A stretch of DNA of 64,000 nt, from positions 1,364,001 to 1,428,000 of the forward strand of contig NZ_LT629781.1 of NCBI RefSeq assembly GCF_900105685.1, given 5' to 3'. This DNA comes from Verrucomicrobium sp. GAS474 (GTDB lineage Bacteria; Verrucomicrobiota; Verrucomicrobiia; Methylacidiphilales; GAS474). The position numbers and the translations under genes were made by a program. Positions 1-8,253 of the stretch are shown piece after piece. Within the stretch, counting starts at the first letter, position 1; every line of letters starts with the position of its first letter. The notes under the pieces were generated by a model. That model was given only the letters and a program-made list of their open reading frames with translations. It did not search any database and was not told where the DNA came from.

Positions 1-215
1 AGTACGTACCCTCGGGCGCTCCAGGAAGCAGCGGATTTTAATCCAGTTCGGACACGAGGCGCCGCCAAAGCGCGTCCGCCTAGCTAAGGCCCTCCGAAGG
101 GGAGGTTCGAGGAGGGGCGAAGCCCCTCTTGGGCTATAAAGCGGGTTACATCCACCTGTACAGGATCGACCGCGCCAGCCCCGAAGGGCCGCCCCTCCCC
201 CGCGCCCCCTTTCCC
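1..215. other. Gene-free left edge with a GC-rich hairpin at 112-128
   Basis: I see no convincing gene here. Positions 112-128 form a perfect hairpin with 7-bp stem GAGGGGC/GCCCCTC and loop GAA, followed by TT. A near-identical hairpin with loop GCA lies inside the inverted-repeat element at 62537-62553. The stretch may therefore contain part of a dispersed non-coding repeat, or simply a terminator-like stem for a gene beyond the edge. Confidence 0.4.
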
Positions 216-473
216 CTAACCCTCCAGCGCCTTCACCACCACCCCCTCCTCCACCAAAAGCAGGGGAATCCCCCCCCGCACCGGATAGGCGACCGTCCCA
301 TCCTCCCGCACGAGGAAAGCCTCCGGGAGCGCGTTCACGACCTTGCCGCCCCGATTTACCACGCCGCCCGCCGCGATGGCCGGGGCCAGGGGGCTTTCGC
401 TCCCCGCGCAGAGTGTCAGGGTTTGCCGCGTCTCGGGACAACGGAGGAGCGGAAGAAGGATCGGATCGAGCAT
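216..473 (-). CDS. Trm112 / UPF0434 family small protein
   Basis: This 85-residue protein matches the size and pattern of the bacterial Trm112-like family (YcaR/UPF0434). It begins with a short helix and an LLRCPETRQ segment, has a central GGKVVNALPEAFL stretch, and ends with the typical VAYPVRGGIPLLLVEEG signature. Family members are small zinc-ribbon-like proteins; the eukaryotic homologue activates methyltransferases. Only two Cys are present (about residues 12 and 22), so a complete zinc site is doubtful. It starts with ATG and lies 9 nt downstream of the DUF1980-type membrane protein gene, so it may be the last gene of that operon. Confidence 0.8.
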   Translation of the reverse strand: MLDPILLPLLRCPETRQTLTLCAGSESPLAPAIAAGGVVNRGGKVVNALPEAFLVREDGTVAYPVRGGIPLLLVEEGVVVKALEG

Positions 474-482
474 GACGTCAAT

Positions 483-1232
483 TCAGTAGAGGAAGCGTTC
501 CTTCGGCTCCGGGATCGCCTTGGCCGTTTCGAGGAGGAGGACCGGTTCCTGTTTGCCGGGGGTGACCTTGGAATCCTCGTAGTGGACGGTGCCGACGGCC
601 TCGGCCCAGCCCATGTTCGCCAGCCCTTCGGGCTCGGCTCCCCGCACCGACATGGCGAGGGGCTGGGCGTCGGCGGCGCAGCAGAACATGAGGAAACGGA
701 CGAGACGGAAGGAGCCGTCTGACTGGCCCGATCCCGCCCCCGGCGTCGCCTGGCCGATGAGGCGTACTTTCTTTCCCTCCAAGGCGGCGACGCTTTTCGG
801 GAGGCCGACGGCCATGAAGAGGTCGGTGACTTCGAGGGGGATCGCGCCGGTCGAATCGGGCTTCCAGGCGAAGGGCTCGTCGTCGGCCTCGGCCTTGCCG
901 CGCAGGACGGCCCCGGGATCGGCGGAGGCGCGGTTCGCCAGCGCGAGGGAGGAGAAGGAGCCGGGGGCCGCCGCGAGGGCGAGGACGAGGGCGGCGGCGA
1001 GGAGGGCGTCCCGTCCCGACTTCCACCACGGGCGGGGCGGAAGGGGAAAGAGAAGGAAAAGGAAGGCGGCGAGGAGGAGGACGATCCCGCCCCCGGCGAC
1101 GAGGGGATGGAGGAGCGGATGGAGGAGGGTCGTCACCTGCCCGGAGAGCCACGCGTGGAGGAGCCCCGTCCCGAGCGTCCCGAGGACGAGGGGGAGGAAC
1201 ATCCGGCGGAGGAAAATCAGGAGCGGGGCCAT
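483..1232 (-). CDS. DUF1980/TIGR03943-type membrane protein (YcgQ-like permease partner)
   Basis: The 249-residue protein has an N-terminal domain with about three hydrophobic segments (residues 6-30, 38-60, 70-90) and a soluble C-terminal domain containing FCCAADAQPL, a signature of the TIGR03943/DUF1980 family. These proteins are encoded next to UPF0718 permeases (Bacillus YcgR/YcgQ) and are thought to form a two-component membrane transporter; the substrate is not settled. I chose the ATG at 1232, which overlaps the upstream permease gene by 16 nt. Longer in-frame readings upstream are arginine-rich and antisense-like. The pairing with the DUF318 permease strongly supports the call. Confidence 0.8.
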   Translation of the reverse strand: MAPLLIFLRRMFLPLVLGTLGTGLLHAWLSGQVTTLLHPLLHPLVAGGGIVLLLAAFLFLLFPLPPRPWWKSGRDALLAAALVLALAAAPGSFSSLALANRASADPGAVLRGKAEADDEPFAWKPDSTGAIPLEVTDLFMAVGLPKSVAALEGKKVRLIGQATPGAGSGQSDGSFRLVRFLMFCCAADAQPLAMSVRGAEPEGLANMGWAEAVGTVHYEDSKVTPGKQEPVLLLETAKAIPEPKERFLY

Positions 1233-2155
1233 AGAGAGGAGTAGAGGGAATATAGCCAGCCCAGCGCGATGGCGCCAGCGGTGACGCGGAGCCAGATGCC
1301 GAAGACGACCCGGCGGGTGAAGAGGGCCTGGTAGACCCAGAGGAGCTTCAGGTCGAAGAGCGGCCCGGCGACGAGGAAGGCGATGAGGGCGGGAAGGGGG
1401 AACTGGGGAAGGGCGGCGGCGAGGAAGGCGTCGGTGGTGCTGCAGACGGAGAGGAGCTGCGCCAGCCCGACGGTGGCGACGGGGGCGAGCCACCGGTTCC
1501 CCGCAAGGGCCGCGAGCCATTCCCGGTTCACGCTCGTGTTGAGGAAGGAGGCGACGGCGGCGCCGAGGACGAGGTAGAGGGCGACGGAGAGGAAATCGTC
1601 GATCGCCGGACCGAGGGCGGCGCGGAGGCGGCGCTGCCAGGCGGCGAGGGGCTCGCTCTCCGGGAGGGGGGGCGTTTCAGGCGCTTCGGGTTCCTCCCCC
1701 AGGCCGGGGCGGAGGACCTCGCCGCTCTTTTGCCTGCCGATCCAGAGGACGAGGATCAGGACGAGGAGGAGGCCCATGCCGAGGCGCAGGAGGACGATCT
1801 TCCACGGTTCCTGCGTGCGGAAGGCAAGCCAGGTGCTGGCGATGCTGAAGGGATTGGCGAGCGGGGCGGCGAAGAGGTAGGCGGCGGCGGTCCGCAGCGG
1901 CACTCCCTTGCGGACGAGGCGGAGGACGACGGGGAGCGCGCCGCACTCGCAGAGGGGGAAGACAAACCCGGCGGCGCAGCCGACGGCGATCCCGGCGCGG
2001 GGGCCGAGGCGGAGGAGGGCGCGGAGCCACGAGGCGGGGAGGAAGAGCTCGACCGCCAGGGAGGCGAGGGCGCCGAGGAGGAGGAAGGGGATCCCCTCCA
2101 GCAGCAGGGCGGCGAAGGAGAGGAAGAAATCGGGGAAGGAGAACCAGACGGTCAC
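1217..2155 (-). CDS. UPF0718/DUF318 family permease (YcgR/YraQ-like)
   Basis: The 312-residue integral membrane protein has about eight hydrophobic segments and the family motif FPLCECGALPV near residue 65. It also has LFAAPLANPFSIAST, and in the second half a matching LLSVCSTTDAFLAAAL segment. The two halves look like an internal duplication around a charged linker at residues 140-180. DUF318 permeases are implicated in metal or small-solute export, but the substrate cannot be read from sequence. The gene precedes and overlaps its usual partner (DUF1980 protein), so the two are probably co-translated. Confidence 0.82.
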   Translation of the reverse strand: MTVWFSFPDFFLSFAALLLEGIPFLLLGALASLAVELFLPASWLRALLRLGPRAGIAVGCAAGFVFPLCECGALPVVLRLVRKGVPLRTAAAYLFAAPLANPFSIASTWLAFRTQEPWKIVLLRLGMGLLLVLILVLWIGRQKSGEVLRPGLGEEPEAPETPPLPESEPLAAWQRRLRAALGPAIDDFLSVALYLVLGAAVASFLNTSVNREWLAALAGNRWLAPVATVGLAQLLSVCSTTDAFLAAALPQFPLPALIAFLVAGPLFDLKLLWVYQALFTRRVVFGIWLRVTAGAIALGWLYSLYSSLWPRS

Positions 2156-2179
2156 GCGGGGGCGACTATGCCTGCCGCC

Positions 2180-2686
2180 TCACCGCTTGGCGAGATCGTC
2201 GCGCAGGCGGGCGACTTCCATCCGGGTCTCGGCGAGGGCGTCGCTCGTGGTCCGGAGGCGGTGGGAGACCATCTCGGCGAAGGTCCGGTAGACGATGGCG
2301 TAGACCGGGTCGCGGTCGCTCGGGGGGAGGTTCTCGAGGAACGTCGCGTCGATGGCGAGGCAGCTCGTCTTCGAGAGGGTGACGACGCTGGCCGAGCGGG
2401 ACTCGCAGTTCAGGATCGCCAGTTCGCCGAAGATGTCGCCCGTCCGGGTGAGGCTGGCGAGGAGGTGGCCCTGCTTCAGCACCTCGACCATCCCGGTGAG
2501 GAGGATGTAGATGAAGGTGTCGTAGGCCCCCTCGGGGATGACGGTCTCCCCGGCGTCGAAGTTCCGGACGCGGCTCTGGCGGAAGATCTCGATGATCTGA
2601 TGGTCCTCCAGCGACGGGAAGAAGGAGACCTGCTTCAGGGTCTCGATGATCGAGCTCGGCGATTCAAGAACGGGGGTTTCTTTCAC
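2180..2686 (-). CDS. Cyclic-nucleotide-binding domain protein (first of a tandem pair)
   Basis: The 168-residue protein is essentially one cNMP-binding beta-roll. Residues 15-130 contain FDAGETVIPEG, a TGMVEVLKQG turn and TGDIFGELAILNCESRSASVV, which corresponds to the phosphate-binding cassette (family consensus FGExALxxxxxRxAx). A C-terminal helix with coiled-coil character follows. There is no helix-turn-helix, so it is not a complete Crp/Fnr regulator; it probably senses a nucleotide and acts by protein contacts. The start is GTG at 2686. The paralogue at 2807-3340 shares the same architecture and opening residues MKETP. A 16-bp AT-rich palindrome lies just upstream. Confidence 0.85.
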   Translation of the reverse strand: MKETPVLESPSSIIETLKQVSFFPSLEDHQIIEIFRQSRVRNFDAGETVIPEGAYDTFIYILLTGMVEVLKQGHLLASLTRTGDIFGELAILNCESRSASVVTLSKTSCLAIDATFLENLPPSDRDPVYAIVYRTFAEMVSHRLRTTSDALAETRMEVARLRDDLAKR

Positions 2687-2757
2687 GGCAGGGAACCAAG
2701 GTGAAGCGTTTCCTATGCCTATTATGCCTAAACCCGTTTCCCCGTTAACTCAAGAAC

Positions 2758-2773
2758 TACATTATATAATGTA
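2758..2773. promoter_or_regulatory. 16-bp perfect AT-rich palindrome between the two cNMP genes
   Basis: The sequence TACATTATATAATGTA is identical on both strands. It sits 71 nt upstream of the GTG start of the 2180-2686 gene, inside an AT-rich patch of an otherwise GC-rich region. Position and symmetry suggest a dimeric regulator's operator, with TATAAT-like promoter sequence inside it. No regulator can be assigned. Confidence 0.45.
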
Positions 2774-2806
2774 TCTCGTCCGGTTGGCGGGGAAGCCGTC
2801 CCTTTC

Positions 2807-3340
2807 CTACTTCAACGCTTCGTGCTGGCGTTGGTATTGAGCGAGTTGGGCGCGGAGGAAAATGACTTCCTCGCGGGTCGCCGCCAGTTCGGTGCTGGTG
2901 GCACGGAGGCGGTTGGCGACGATTTCGGCGAACATCTTGTAGACCACGGCGTAGATCGTGTCCCGGTCGTGGGGGAGGAGGCTGTCGAGGAAGGCGGCGT
3001 CGATGGCGAGGCATGAGGTCTTCGCCATCGCGAAGACGCTGGCGGAGCGGGGCTCGTAGTTGATGATCGCCAGCTCGCCGAAGATGTCGCCCGTCTTGTG
3101 GAGGCGGGTGATCGAGGCGTTGTTCTTCCGCACCTCGACTTCGCCGGTCAGGAGGACGTAGACGTAGGTGTCGTAGACCCCCTCGGGGATGACGACCTCG
3201 CCCGGATCGAACTGCCGCAGGCGGCTCATCTTGAAGATCTCCCGGATGTGGCGGTCTTCCAGGTGGCTGAAGAAGGAGACCTGGCGGAGCGTCGAGATCG
3301 TCGAGGCTTCTTCTTTGTCGAGAAAGGGGGTTTCCTTCAT
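2807..3340 (-). CDS. Cyclic-nucleotide-binding domain protein (second of a tandem pair)
   Basis: The 177-residue protein is a paralogue of the neighbouring 168-residue protein, with the same start MKETP, FDPGEVVIPEGVYDTYVY, and phosphate-binding cassette TGDIFGELAIINYEPRSASVF. It ends in a predicted coiled coil (about residues 140-175). It has no DNA-binding or enzymatic domain. The key Glu and Arg of the cassette are kept, so nucleotide binding is plausible. The genes probably arose by tandem duplication. Upstream, at 3361-3400, lies an AT-rich stretch with TTGAAA and TATAGT elements read toward this gene, but their spacing is short, so the promoter is uncertain. Confidence 0.85.
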   Translation of the reverse strand: MKETPFLDKEEASTISTLRQVSFFSHLEDRHIREIFKMSRLRQFDPGEVVIPEGVYDTYVYVLLTGEVEVRKNNASITRLHKTGDIFGELAIINYEPRSASVFAMAKTSCLAIDAAFLDSLLPHDRDTIYAVVYKMFAEIVANRLRATSTELAATREEVIFLRAQLAQYQRQHEALK

Positions 3341-3422
3341 GGGGGGGGGAGTGGGGGGTAGGTAGAAACTACTATACCCTATATCGGCACTTTCAAAAAA
3401 AAATTGATCGAGGATTGCCCGA

Positions 3423-4373
3423 TCACTCCCGGCGGACCCAGGCCGTCTGCGCGCCGTGGCCGTCGGGGATGTCTCCCTGGGGCGGAAGGGCCGGGACGGG
3501 GGCGACGGGGCGGCGGCTCTTCCGCCCGGCGTCGAGGGCGGTGGCGATCAGCGCCTCGGCGGGGAGGGTCTCGCAGTTGGTCGAGAGGAGGAGGTAGCCG
3601 TCGGCGGCGAGGAGGGGAAGGGCGGCCTCGATGAGCGATGCGAGCTCGTCCTCGATGCGGAAGACCTTGCCCTGCTTGTTCCGGGCGAAGGTGGGGGGAT
3701 CGAGGACGATGGCGTCGTAGGTCTCGCCCCGGGCCTGCTGGCGGCGGAGGACGTCCCGGACGTCGTCGGCGTAGAACTTGTTCGTCCCGGCGATCTGGTT
3801 CAGGGCGAAGTTCTCCTTGCCCCAATCGAGGGCCTTCTTCGCGACGTCGACGCTCACCGTCTCGGCCCCTTCGGCCGCCGCCGCGAGGCTGAAGGCGCAG
3901 GTGTAGGAGAAGAGGTTGAGGAGCCGCTTCGGTTTGAGGGAGCGAAGGAACTGGCGGTTCGCCCTCTGGTCCATGAAGAGGCCGGTCGAGTAGCCCGCGC
4001 CGAGGTCGATCTTGTAGCGGAGGCCGAGCTCCCGGCAGGTGGTGACGCGGCTGGCGGCGGCGTCGCCGTCGAGGAGGGCGAAGGGGGTGTTGTCGGGCCG
4101 CTGGCGGAGGGGCTTCAGGAAGATCCGGGCGACGGCGAAGCCGTGGTCGACGTACTCGTCCCGGTGGCGGCGGAAGGCGGCGAGGAGGGCGTCGCCCTCG
4201 CCCTGGTCGCGGGAGCAGATGAGGAGGTCGTTGCCGTACCGCTCGACCCATGATTCGGGCGCGCCGAGGGGGGTGCAGAGGCGGTGGATGTCGGTCCCCT
4301 CGGCGTCGAGGGTGGCGAGGATTTCGGGGCGCAGCCAGCCTTCGCTGTCGAGATAGTCGGGAGGTGTGTTCAA
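3423..4373 (-). CDS. Class I SAM-dependent rRNA methyltransferase, RlmI-like
   Basis: The protein carries the methyltransferase domain of the RlmI/RlmL (PF10672) type. It has YKIDLGAGYSTGLFMDQRANR before the SAM fold, LNLFSYTCAFSLAAA as motif I, VSVDVAKKALDWGKEN as the acidic loop, and the catalytic VLDPPTFARNKQG. Family members methylate C5 or N2 of 23S rRNA bases. It seems to lack the N-terminal PUA domain of E. coli RlmI. The start is uncertain. I prefer a TTG at 4373 directly after the upstream ABC gene's stop, giving 316 residues beginning NTPPDYLDSEGW. An ATG at 4451 would add 26 low-complexity residues that overlap the ABC gene. Confidence 0.78.
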   Translation of the reverse strand: MNTPPDYLDSEGWLRPEILATLDAEGTDIHRLCTPLGAPESWVERYGNDLLICSRDQGEGDALLAAFRRHRDEYVDHGFAVARIFLKPLRQRPDNTPFALLDGDAAASRVTTCRELGLRYKIDLGAGYSTGLFMDQRANRQFLRSLKPKRLLNLFSYTCAFSLAAAAEGAETVSVDVAKKALDWGKENFALNQIAGTNKFYADDVRDVLRRQQARGETYDAIVLDPPTFARNKQGKVFRIEDELASLIEAALPLLAADGYLLLSTNCETLPAEALIATALDAGRKSRRPVAPVPALPPQGDIPDGHGAQTAWVRRE

Positions 4374-4377
4374 AAAA

Positions 4378-5202
4378 CTAGAGAGAAGGGACGGCGGCCA
4401 GGAGGCGCTTCGTGTACTCGTTCTGCGGGTCGCGGTAGAGGGTCTCGGCATCGGCGGCCTCGACGATCTTCCCCCGGTTCATGACGAGGACGGTGTCGCT
4501 GAGGTGCTCGACGACGGCGAGGTCGTGCGCGATGAAGAGGTAGGCGAGGCCGAGGCGGTCCTGGAGGTCGGCGAGGAGGTTCACGATCTGGGCCTGGACC
4601 GAGACGTCGAGGGCGCTCACGGGCTCGTCGCAGATGATGAGGTCGGGCTCGACGGCGAGGGCGCGGGCGATGCCGATGCGCTGCCGCTGGCCGCCGCTGA
4701 ACTGGTGGGGGTAGCGGTCGAGGTGGTCGGTGTTGAGGCCGACCTGGAGCAGGAGGTCGGCGACGCGCTCCCGGCGCTGCCCGTATTTCATCGCGGGGAA
4801 GTGGATCTCGAGCGCCTCGCCGACGATCTGGAAGACGGTGTGGCGGGGGTTGAGGGAGTTGATCGGGTCCTGGAAGACCATCTGGATCTTCTTGCGGAAG
4901 GGGAGGAACTTCCGCGGCGGGAGGTTCGCGATGGGGGTGCCCTTGTAAAGGATCTCCCCCTGGTCCCGGGCGATGGGGGCGAGGCCAACGATGGCGCGGC
5001 CGATGGTGCTCTTCCCGCTCCCGCTCTCGCCGACGAGGCCGACGGTCTCGCCCTTGTGGACGCGGAAGGAGACGTTGTCGACGGCGGTGAAGGTCGAGGC
5101 TCCGCGCCCGAAGAAGCCCGTCCCCCGGACGGGATAGCGGACGCTGAGGCCGACGACCTCGAGGAGCGGCTTGTCGTCGGCGGGGAGGAGGGGCGCGCTC
5201 AT
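4378..5202 (-). CDS. Peptide ABC transporter ATP-binding protein (OppF/DppF-like)
   Basis: The 274-residue ABC ATPase of the peptide/nickel class has Walker A GESGSGKST, Q-loop MVFQDPINSLNPRHT, signature FSGGQRQRIGIARAL, Walker B LIICDEPVSALD and the switch His in LFIAHDLAV. It ends with the short ALYRDPQNEYTKRLL-like tail typical of OppF/DppF. It should hydrolyse ATP at the cytoplasmic face of a dipeptide or oligopeptide importer. The ATG at 5202 follows the OppD-like gene's stop by 4 nt. No permease or binding-protein genes accompany the pair here, so the membrane partners must be encoded elsewhere. Confidence 0.9.
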   Translation of the reverse strand: MSAPLLPADDKPLLEVVGLSVRYPVRGTGFFGRGASTFTAVDNVSFRVHKGETVGLVGESGSGKSTIGRAIVGLAPIARDQGEILYKGTPIANLPPRKFLPFRKKIQMVFQDPINSLNPRHTVFQIVGEALEIHFPAMKYGQRRERVADLLLQVGLNTDHLDRYPHQFSGGQRQRIGIARALAVEPDLIICDEPVSALDVSVQAQIVNLLADLQDRLGLAYLFIAHDLAVVEHLSDTVLVMNRGKIVEAADAETLYRDPQNEYTKRLLAAVPSL

Positions 5203-5206
5203 GGAA

Positions 5207-6052
5207 TCAGGAGGAGAGGGTCGAGTGGTCGATGGTGACGAGCCGTTCCCGCTTCTGGCCCAGGCGGGGGACGCAGGCGATGAGGGCCTTCGTGTAGGGG
5301 TGCTGCGGGTTTTCGAGGACCTCGGCGGTCGGCCCGTGCTCGACGATCTTCCCCCGGAACATGACGACGACCTCGTCGGCAAAGCCCTTCACGATGCCGA
5401 AGTTGTGGGTGATCAGGAGGATCGACATGTTGAGGCTCGCCTTGAGGTCGCGCAGGAGGTCAATGATCTGGGCCTGGATCGTGACGTCGAGGGCGGTCGT
5501 CGGCTCGTCGGCGATGAGGAGCTTCGGCTGGCAGGCGAGGGCCATGGCGATCATCGCCCGCTGTTGCATCCCGCCGCTGAGCTGGTGGGGATAATCGCGG
5601 TGGCGGGTCTCGGGATCGCGGATGCCGACGCGGGCGAGGGAGGCGACGACCTCCTCGGCGACCTGCTTCCGCGAGAGGCCCCGGCGGTGGAGGGAGATCG
5701 CCTCGGCGATCTGCTCCCCGATGGTGAAGACGGGGTTCAGGGAGGTGGAAGGCTCCTGGAAGACGTAGGCGATCTGGCCCCCGCGCAGGCGGCGGAGCTC
5801 CTCGGGCGAGGCGGTGAGGACGTTCCGCCCCTCGAAGGCGAGGCTGCCGCCGATCTTCGCCGAGGCGGGGAGGAGGCGGGTGAGGGCGAGGGCCGTGACG
5901 CTCTTCCCGCTCCCGCTCTCCCCGACGACGGCGACGGTCTTCGAGGAGGGGATGGTGAAGGAGACGCCGTCGACGGCGCGGTGGGACCGCCCTTCCGACG
6001 CGAAATCGACGGTCAGGTTTTCGACGCGGAGGAGGTCGTGGAAGTCGGCCAT
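5207..6052 (-). CDS. Peptide ABC transporter ATP-binding protein (OppD/DppD-like)
   Basis: The 281-residue ABC ATPase has Walker A GESGSGKSV, VFQEPSTSLNPVFTIGEQ, signature LSGGMQQRAMIAMAL, Walker B LLIADEPTTALD and LLITHNFGIV, where Asn replaces the usual Asp after the switch His. The C-terminal segment HPYTKALIACVPRLG is the OppD/DppD hallmark. It pairs with the following OppF-like ATPase to form the heterodimeric motor of a peptide importer. The gene is divergent from lpxC/fabZ, and the 57-bp gap at 6053-6109 must hold both promoters. Confidence 0.9.
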   Translation of the reverse strand: MADFHDLLRVENLTVDFASEGRSHRAVDGVSFTIPSSKTVAVVGESGSGKSVTALALTRLLPASAKIGGSLAFEGRNVLTASPEELRRLRGGQIAYVFQEPSTSLNPVFTIGEQIAEAISLHRRGLSRKQVAEEVVASLARVGIRDPETRHRDYPHQLSGGMQQRAMIAMALACQPKLLIADEPTTALDVTIQAQIIDLLRDLKASLNMSILLITHNFGIVKGFADEVVVMFRGKIVEHGPTAEVLENPQHPYTKALIACVPRLGQKRERLVTIDHSTLSS

Positions 6053-6109
6053 TGCTGGAGAGAAAGATACCCGCTTGCCAAACCTCGCCAAACCTTTTCT
6101 AATCCCCCG

Positions 6110-7426
6110 ATGCCGCCGGTGAATCAGAAGACATTGAAGAAGGACGTGACGGTGCAGGGAACCGCCCTGCACACGGGAAACAAGGTCACGTTGACCCTGA
6201 AGCCGGCCGCCCCCGACACGGGCTACGTTTTCAAGCGGGTCGACCTCCCCGACGAGCCGACCGTCCCCGTCCACATCGACGGCGTGAAGACGACCGAGCG
6301 GGCCACCACCCTCGGCGAGGGGAACGTCAAGATCCACACCGTCGAGCACGTCCTCGCCTCCCTGCGCGGGAACGGGATCGACAACGCGGTGATCGAGCTC
6401 GACGCCAACGAGGCCCCCATCGGCGACGGCAGCGGTTCCCTCTTCGTCAACGCGATCGCCGAGGCCGGGATCGAGGAACAGGAGGCGAAGGTCTCCTTCT
6501 ACGAGCTGCGCGAGCCGGTCTGCGTCGAGGGGAAGGACGGCGCCCACATGGCCGCCTGGCCTTCGGACACCTTCCAGGTCACCTGCACGAACGCCAATCA
6601 CACCGGCAGCCACACCCAGTTCCTCCACTGGAAGGAAGACACGGCCCACTTCTCCCGCGACCTCGGCCGCGCCCGCACCTTCGTCTTCCACGAGGAAGTC
6701 CAGCCCCTCCTCGACAAGGGCCTGATCAAGGGCGGCAGCCTCGACAACGCCATCGTCATCAAGGGCGACTCCATTATCAGCAAGGAGCCGCTCCGTTACC
6801 CGGACGAATTCGTCCGGCACAAGATCTTCGACATCGTCGGCGACCTCACCCTCTTCCCGAAGCGGCTGAAGGCCCACATCGTCGCCTCGAAGCCGAGCCA
6901 CGGCCTCAACGTCGAGCTCGCGAAGGCGATCTGGAAGCAGTATCGCAACTACCTCTCCCAGCTCATGCCGGTGGAGAACATCCCCTCCGGCGAGGGCGGC
7001 CTCGACATCAACGGGGTGATGAAGATCCTCCCCCACCGCTACCCCTTCCTCATGGTCGACCGGATCCTCGGCTTCGACGGGGAAAACAAGGCCGTCGGCC
7101 AGAAAAGCGTCACGATCAACGAGCCCTTCTTCCAGGGCCACTTCCCCGGCCACCCCGTCATGCCCGGCGTCCTCCAGGTCGAGGCGATGGCCCAGGTCGC
7201 CAGCATCCTCATGCTCCGCCAGGCGGAGAATGCGGGCCGCCTCGGCTACTTCATGAGCGTCGACAAGGCGAAGTTCCGCCGCCCCGTCATGCCCGGCGAC
7301 GTTCTCCATATCGAGGTCGAGCTGACGAAGTCCCGCTCGAAGATCGGCAAGGCGCGCGGCCAGTGCCTCGTCAACGGCCAGGTCGTCAGCGAGGCCGAGA
7401 TGGTCTTCGCCCTGATCGACGGCTAG
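6110..7426 (+). CDS. lpxC/fabZ: Bifunctional LpxC / FabZ fusion
   Basis: The 438-residue fusion joins two lipid enzymes. Residues 1 to about 280 are UDP-3-O-acyl-GlcNAc deacetylase (LpxC), with zinc motif HTVEH at 76-80, an APIGDGSGS loop, and the second zinc site in [11 protein letters not shown]. It catalyses the committed step of lipid A synthesis. Residues about 295-438 are (3R)-hydroxyacyl-ACP dehydratase (FabZ), with [12 protein letters not shown] and the active-site [20 protein letters not shown]. The start [15 protein letters not shown] matches normal LpxC N-termini; the in-frame extension upstream is antisense to the ABC gene. Such fusions are known from Bacteroidota and PVC bacteria. 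lpxA follows 40 nt downstream. Confidence 0.95.
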   Translation: MPPVNQKTLKKDVTVQGTALHTGNKVTLTLKPAAPDTGYVFKRVDLPDEPTVPVHIDGVKTTERATTLGEGNVKIHTVEHVLASLRGNGIDNAVIELDANEAPIGDGSGSLFVNAIAEAGIEEQEAKVSFYELREPVCVEGKDGAHMAAWPSDTFQVTCTNANHTGSHTQFLHWKEDTAHFSRDLGRARTFVFHEEVQPLLDKGLIKGGSLDNAIVIKGDSIISKEPLRYPDEFVRHKIFDIVGDLTLFPKRLKAHIVASKPSHGLNVELAKAIWKQYRNYLSQLMPVENIPSGEGGLDINGVMKILPHRYPFLMVDRILGFDGENKAVGQKSVTINEPFFQGHFPGHPVMPGVLQVEAMAQVASILMLRQAENAGRLGYFMSVDKAKFRRPVMPGDVLHIEVELTKSRSKIGKARGQCLVNGQVVSEAEMVFALIDG

Positions 7427-7466
7427 TTTCCTCTCCAATCGCAGGACGCAAGGAAGCATCAGAGTC

Positions 7467-8237
7467 ATGGCCATCCATCCCACCGCCGTCGTCGAGCCGG
7501 GGGCCCGCCTCGGCGTCGGCGTCGAGGTCGGCGCCTACGCCGTCATCGGCTCCGAGGTCGTCCTCGGGGACCGCTGCCGCGTCGGCCACCACGCCTCCCT
7601 CACCGGGAAGACCGAGATCGGTCCCGACAATGTCTTCTATTCCTTCGTCTCCATCGGCGAGCGGACCCAGGACCTCAAATACAAGGATGAGCCGACCTAC
7701 CTGAAGATCGGCGCGCGGAACACCTTCCGCGAATTCGTCACCGCCAATCGCGCCACCGCCCCCGGCGGCGCGACGGTGATCGGCGACGACAACGTCTTCC
7801 TTGCCTACTGCCACTTCGCCCACGACGTGAAGGTGGGGAACCACTGCATCTTCTCGAACAACGCCACTCTCGGCGGCCACGTCACCGTCGAGGACCACGT
7901 CGTCATCGGCGGGGTGACGGCGATCCACCAGTTCTGCCGCATCGGCCGCCACGCGATGCTCGGCGGGTGCACGAAGATCGTCCAGGACGCCCTCCCCTAC
8001 TTCATCACCGACGGGAACCCGGCGGAGGTCCGCTCCCTCAACGCCGTCGGCCTCCAGCGGAGCGGCTTCTCCGAGGAGAGCGTCCGTATCCTCCGCAAGG
8101 CTCACCGCCTCCTCTGCGACGAAAGCCTGAACACCACCCAGGCCCTCGCCCGGATCGAGTCCGAATGCGAGCCGACCGACGAGATCAAGAATCTCCTCGC
8201 CTTCATCCGCGCTTCGGAGCGTGGGGTCATTCGCTAG
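7467..8237 (+). CDS. lpxA: Acyl-ACP--UDP-N-acetylglucosamine O-acyltransferase
   Basis: The 256-residue protein is a left-handed beta-helix acyltransferase. It starts with IHPTAVVEPGARLGVGVEVG hexapeptide repeats and contains NTFREFVTANRAT. It also has the catalytic-His region CHFAHDVKVGNHCIFSNNATLGGHV, and GGCTKIVQDALPYFITDGNPA as in LpxA. A helical C-terminal domain follows from about residue 190. It performs the first step of lipid A synthesis, transferring a hydroxyacyl chain to UDP-GlcNAc. It follows lpxC/fabZ, so the acyl donor's dehydratase, the acyltransferase and the deacetylase are co-encoded. An AAGGA lies 10-15 nt before the ATG. Confidence 0.95.
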   Translation: MAIHPTAVVEPGARLGVGVEVGAYAVIGSEVVLGDRCRVGHHASLTGKTEIGPDNVFYSFVSIGERTQDLKYKDEPTYLKIGARNTFREFVTANRATAPGGATVIGDDNVFLAYCHFAHDVKVGNHCIFSNNATLGGHVTVEDHVVIGGVTAIHQFCRIGRHAMLGGCTKIVQDALPYFITDGNPAEVRSLNAVGLQRSGFSEESVRILRKAHRLLCDESLNTTQALARIESECEPTDEIKNLLAFIRASERGVIR

Positions 8238-8253
8238 GGAGTGGGGTTAAGCT

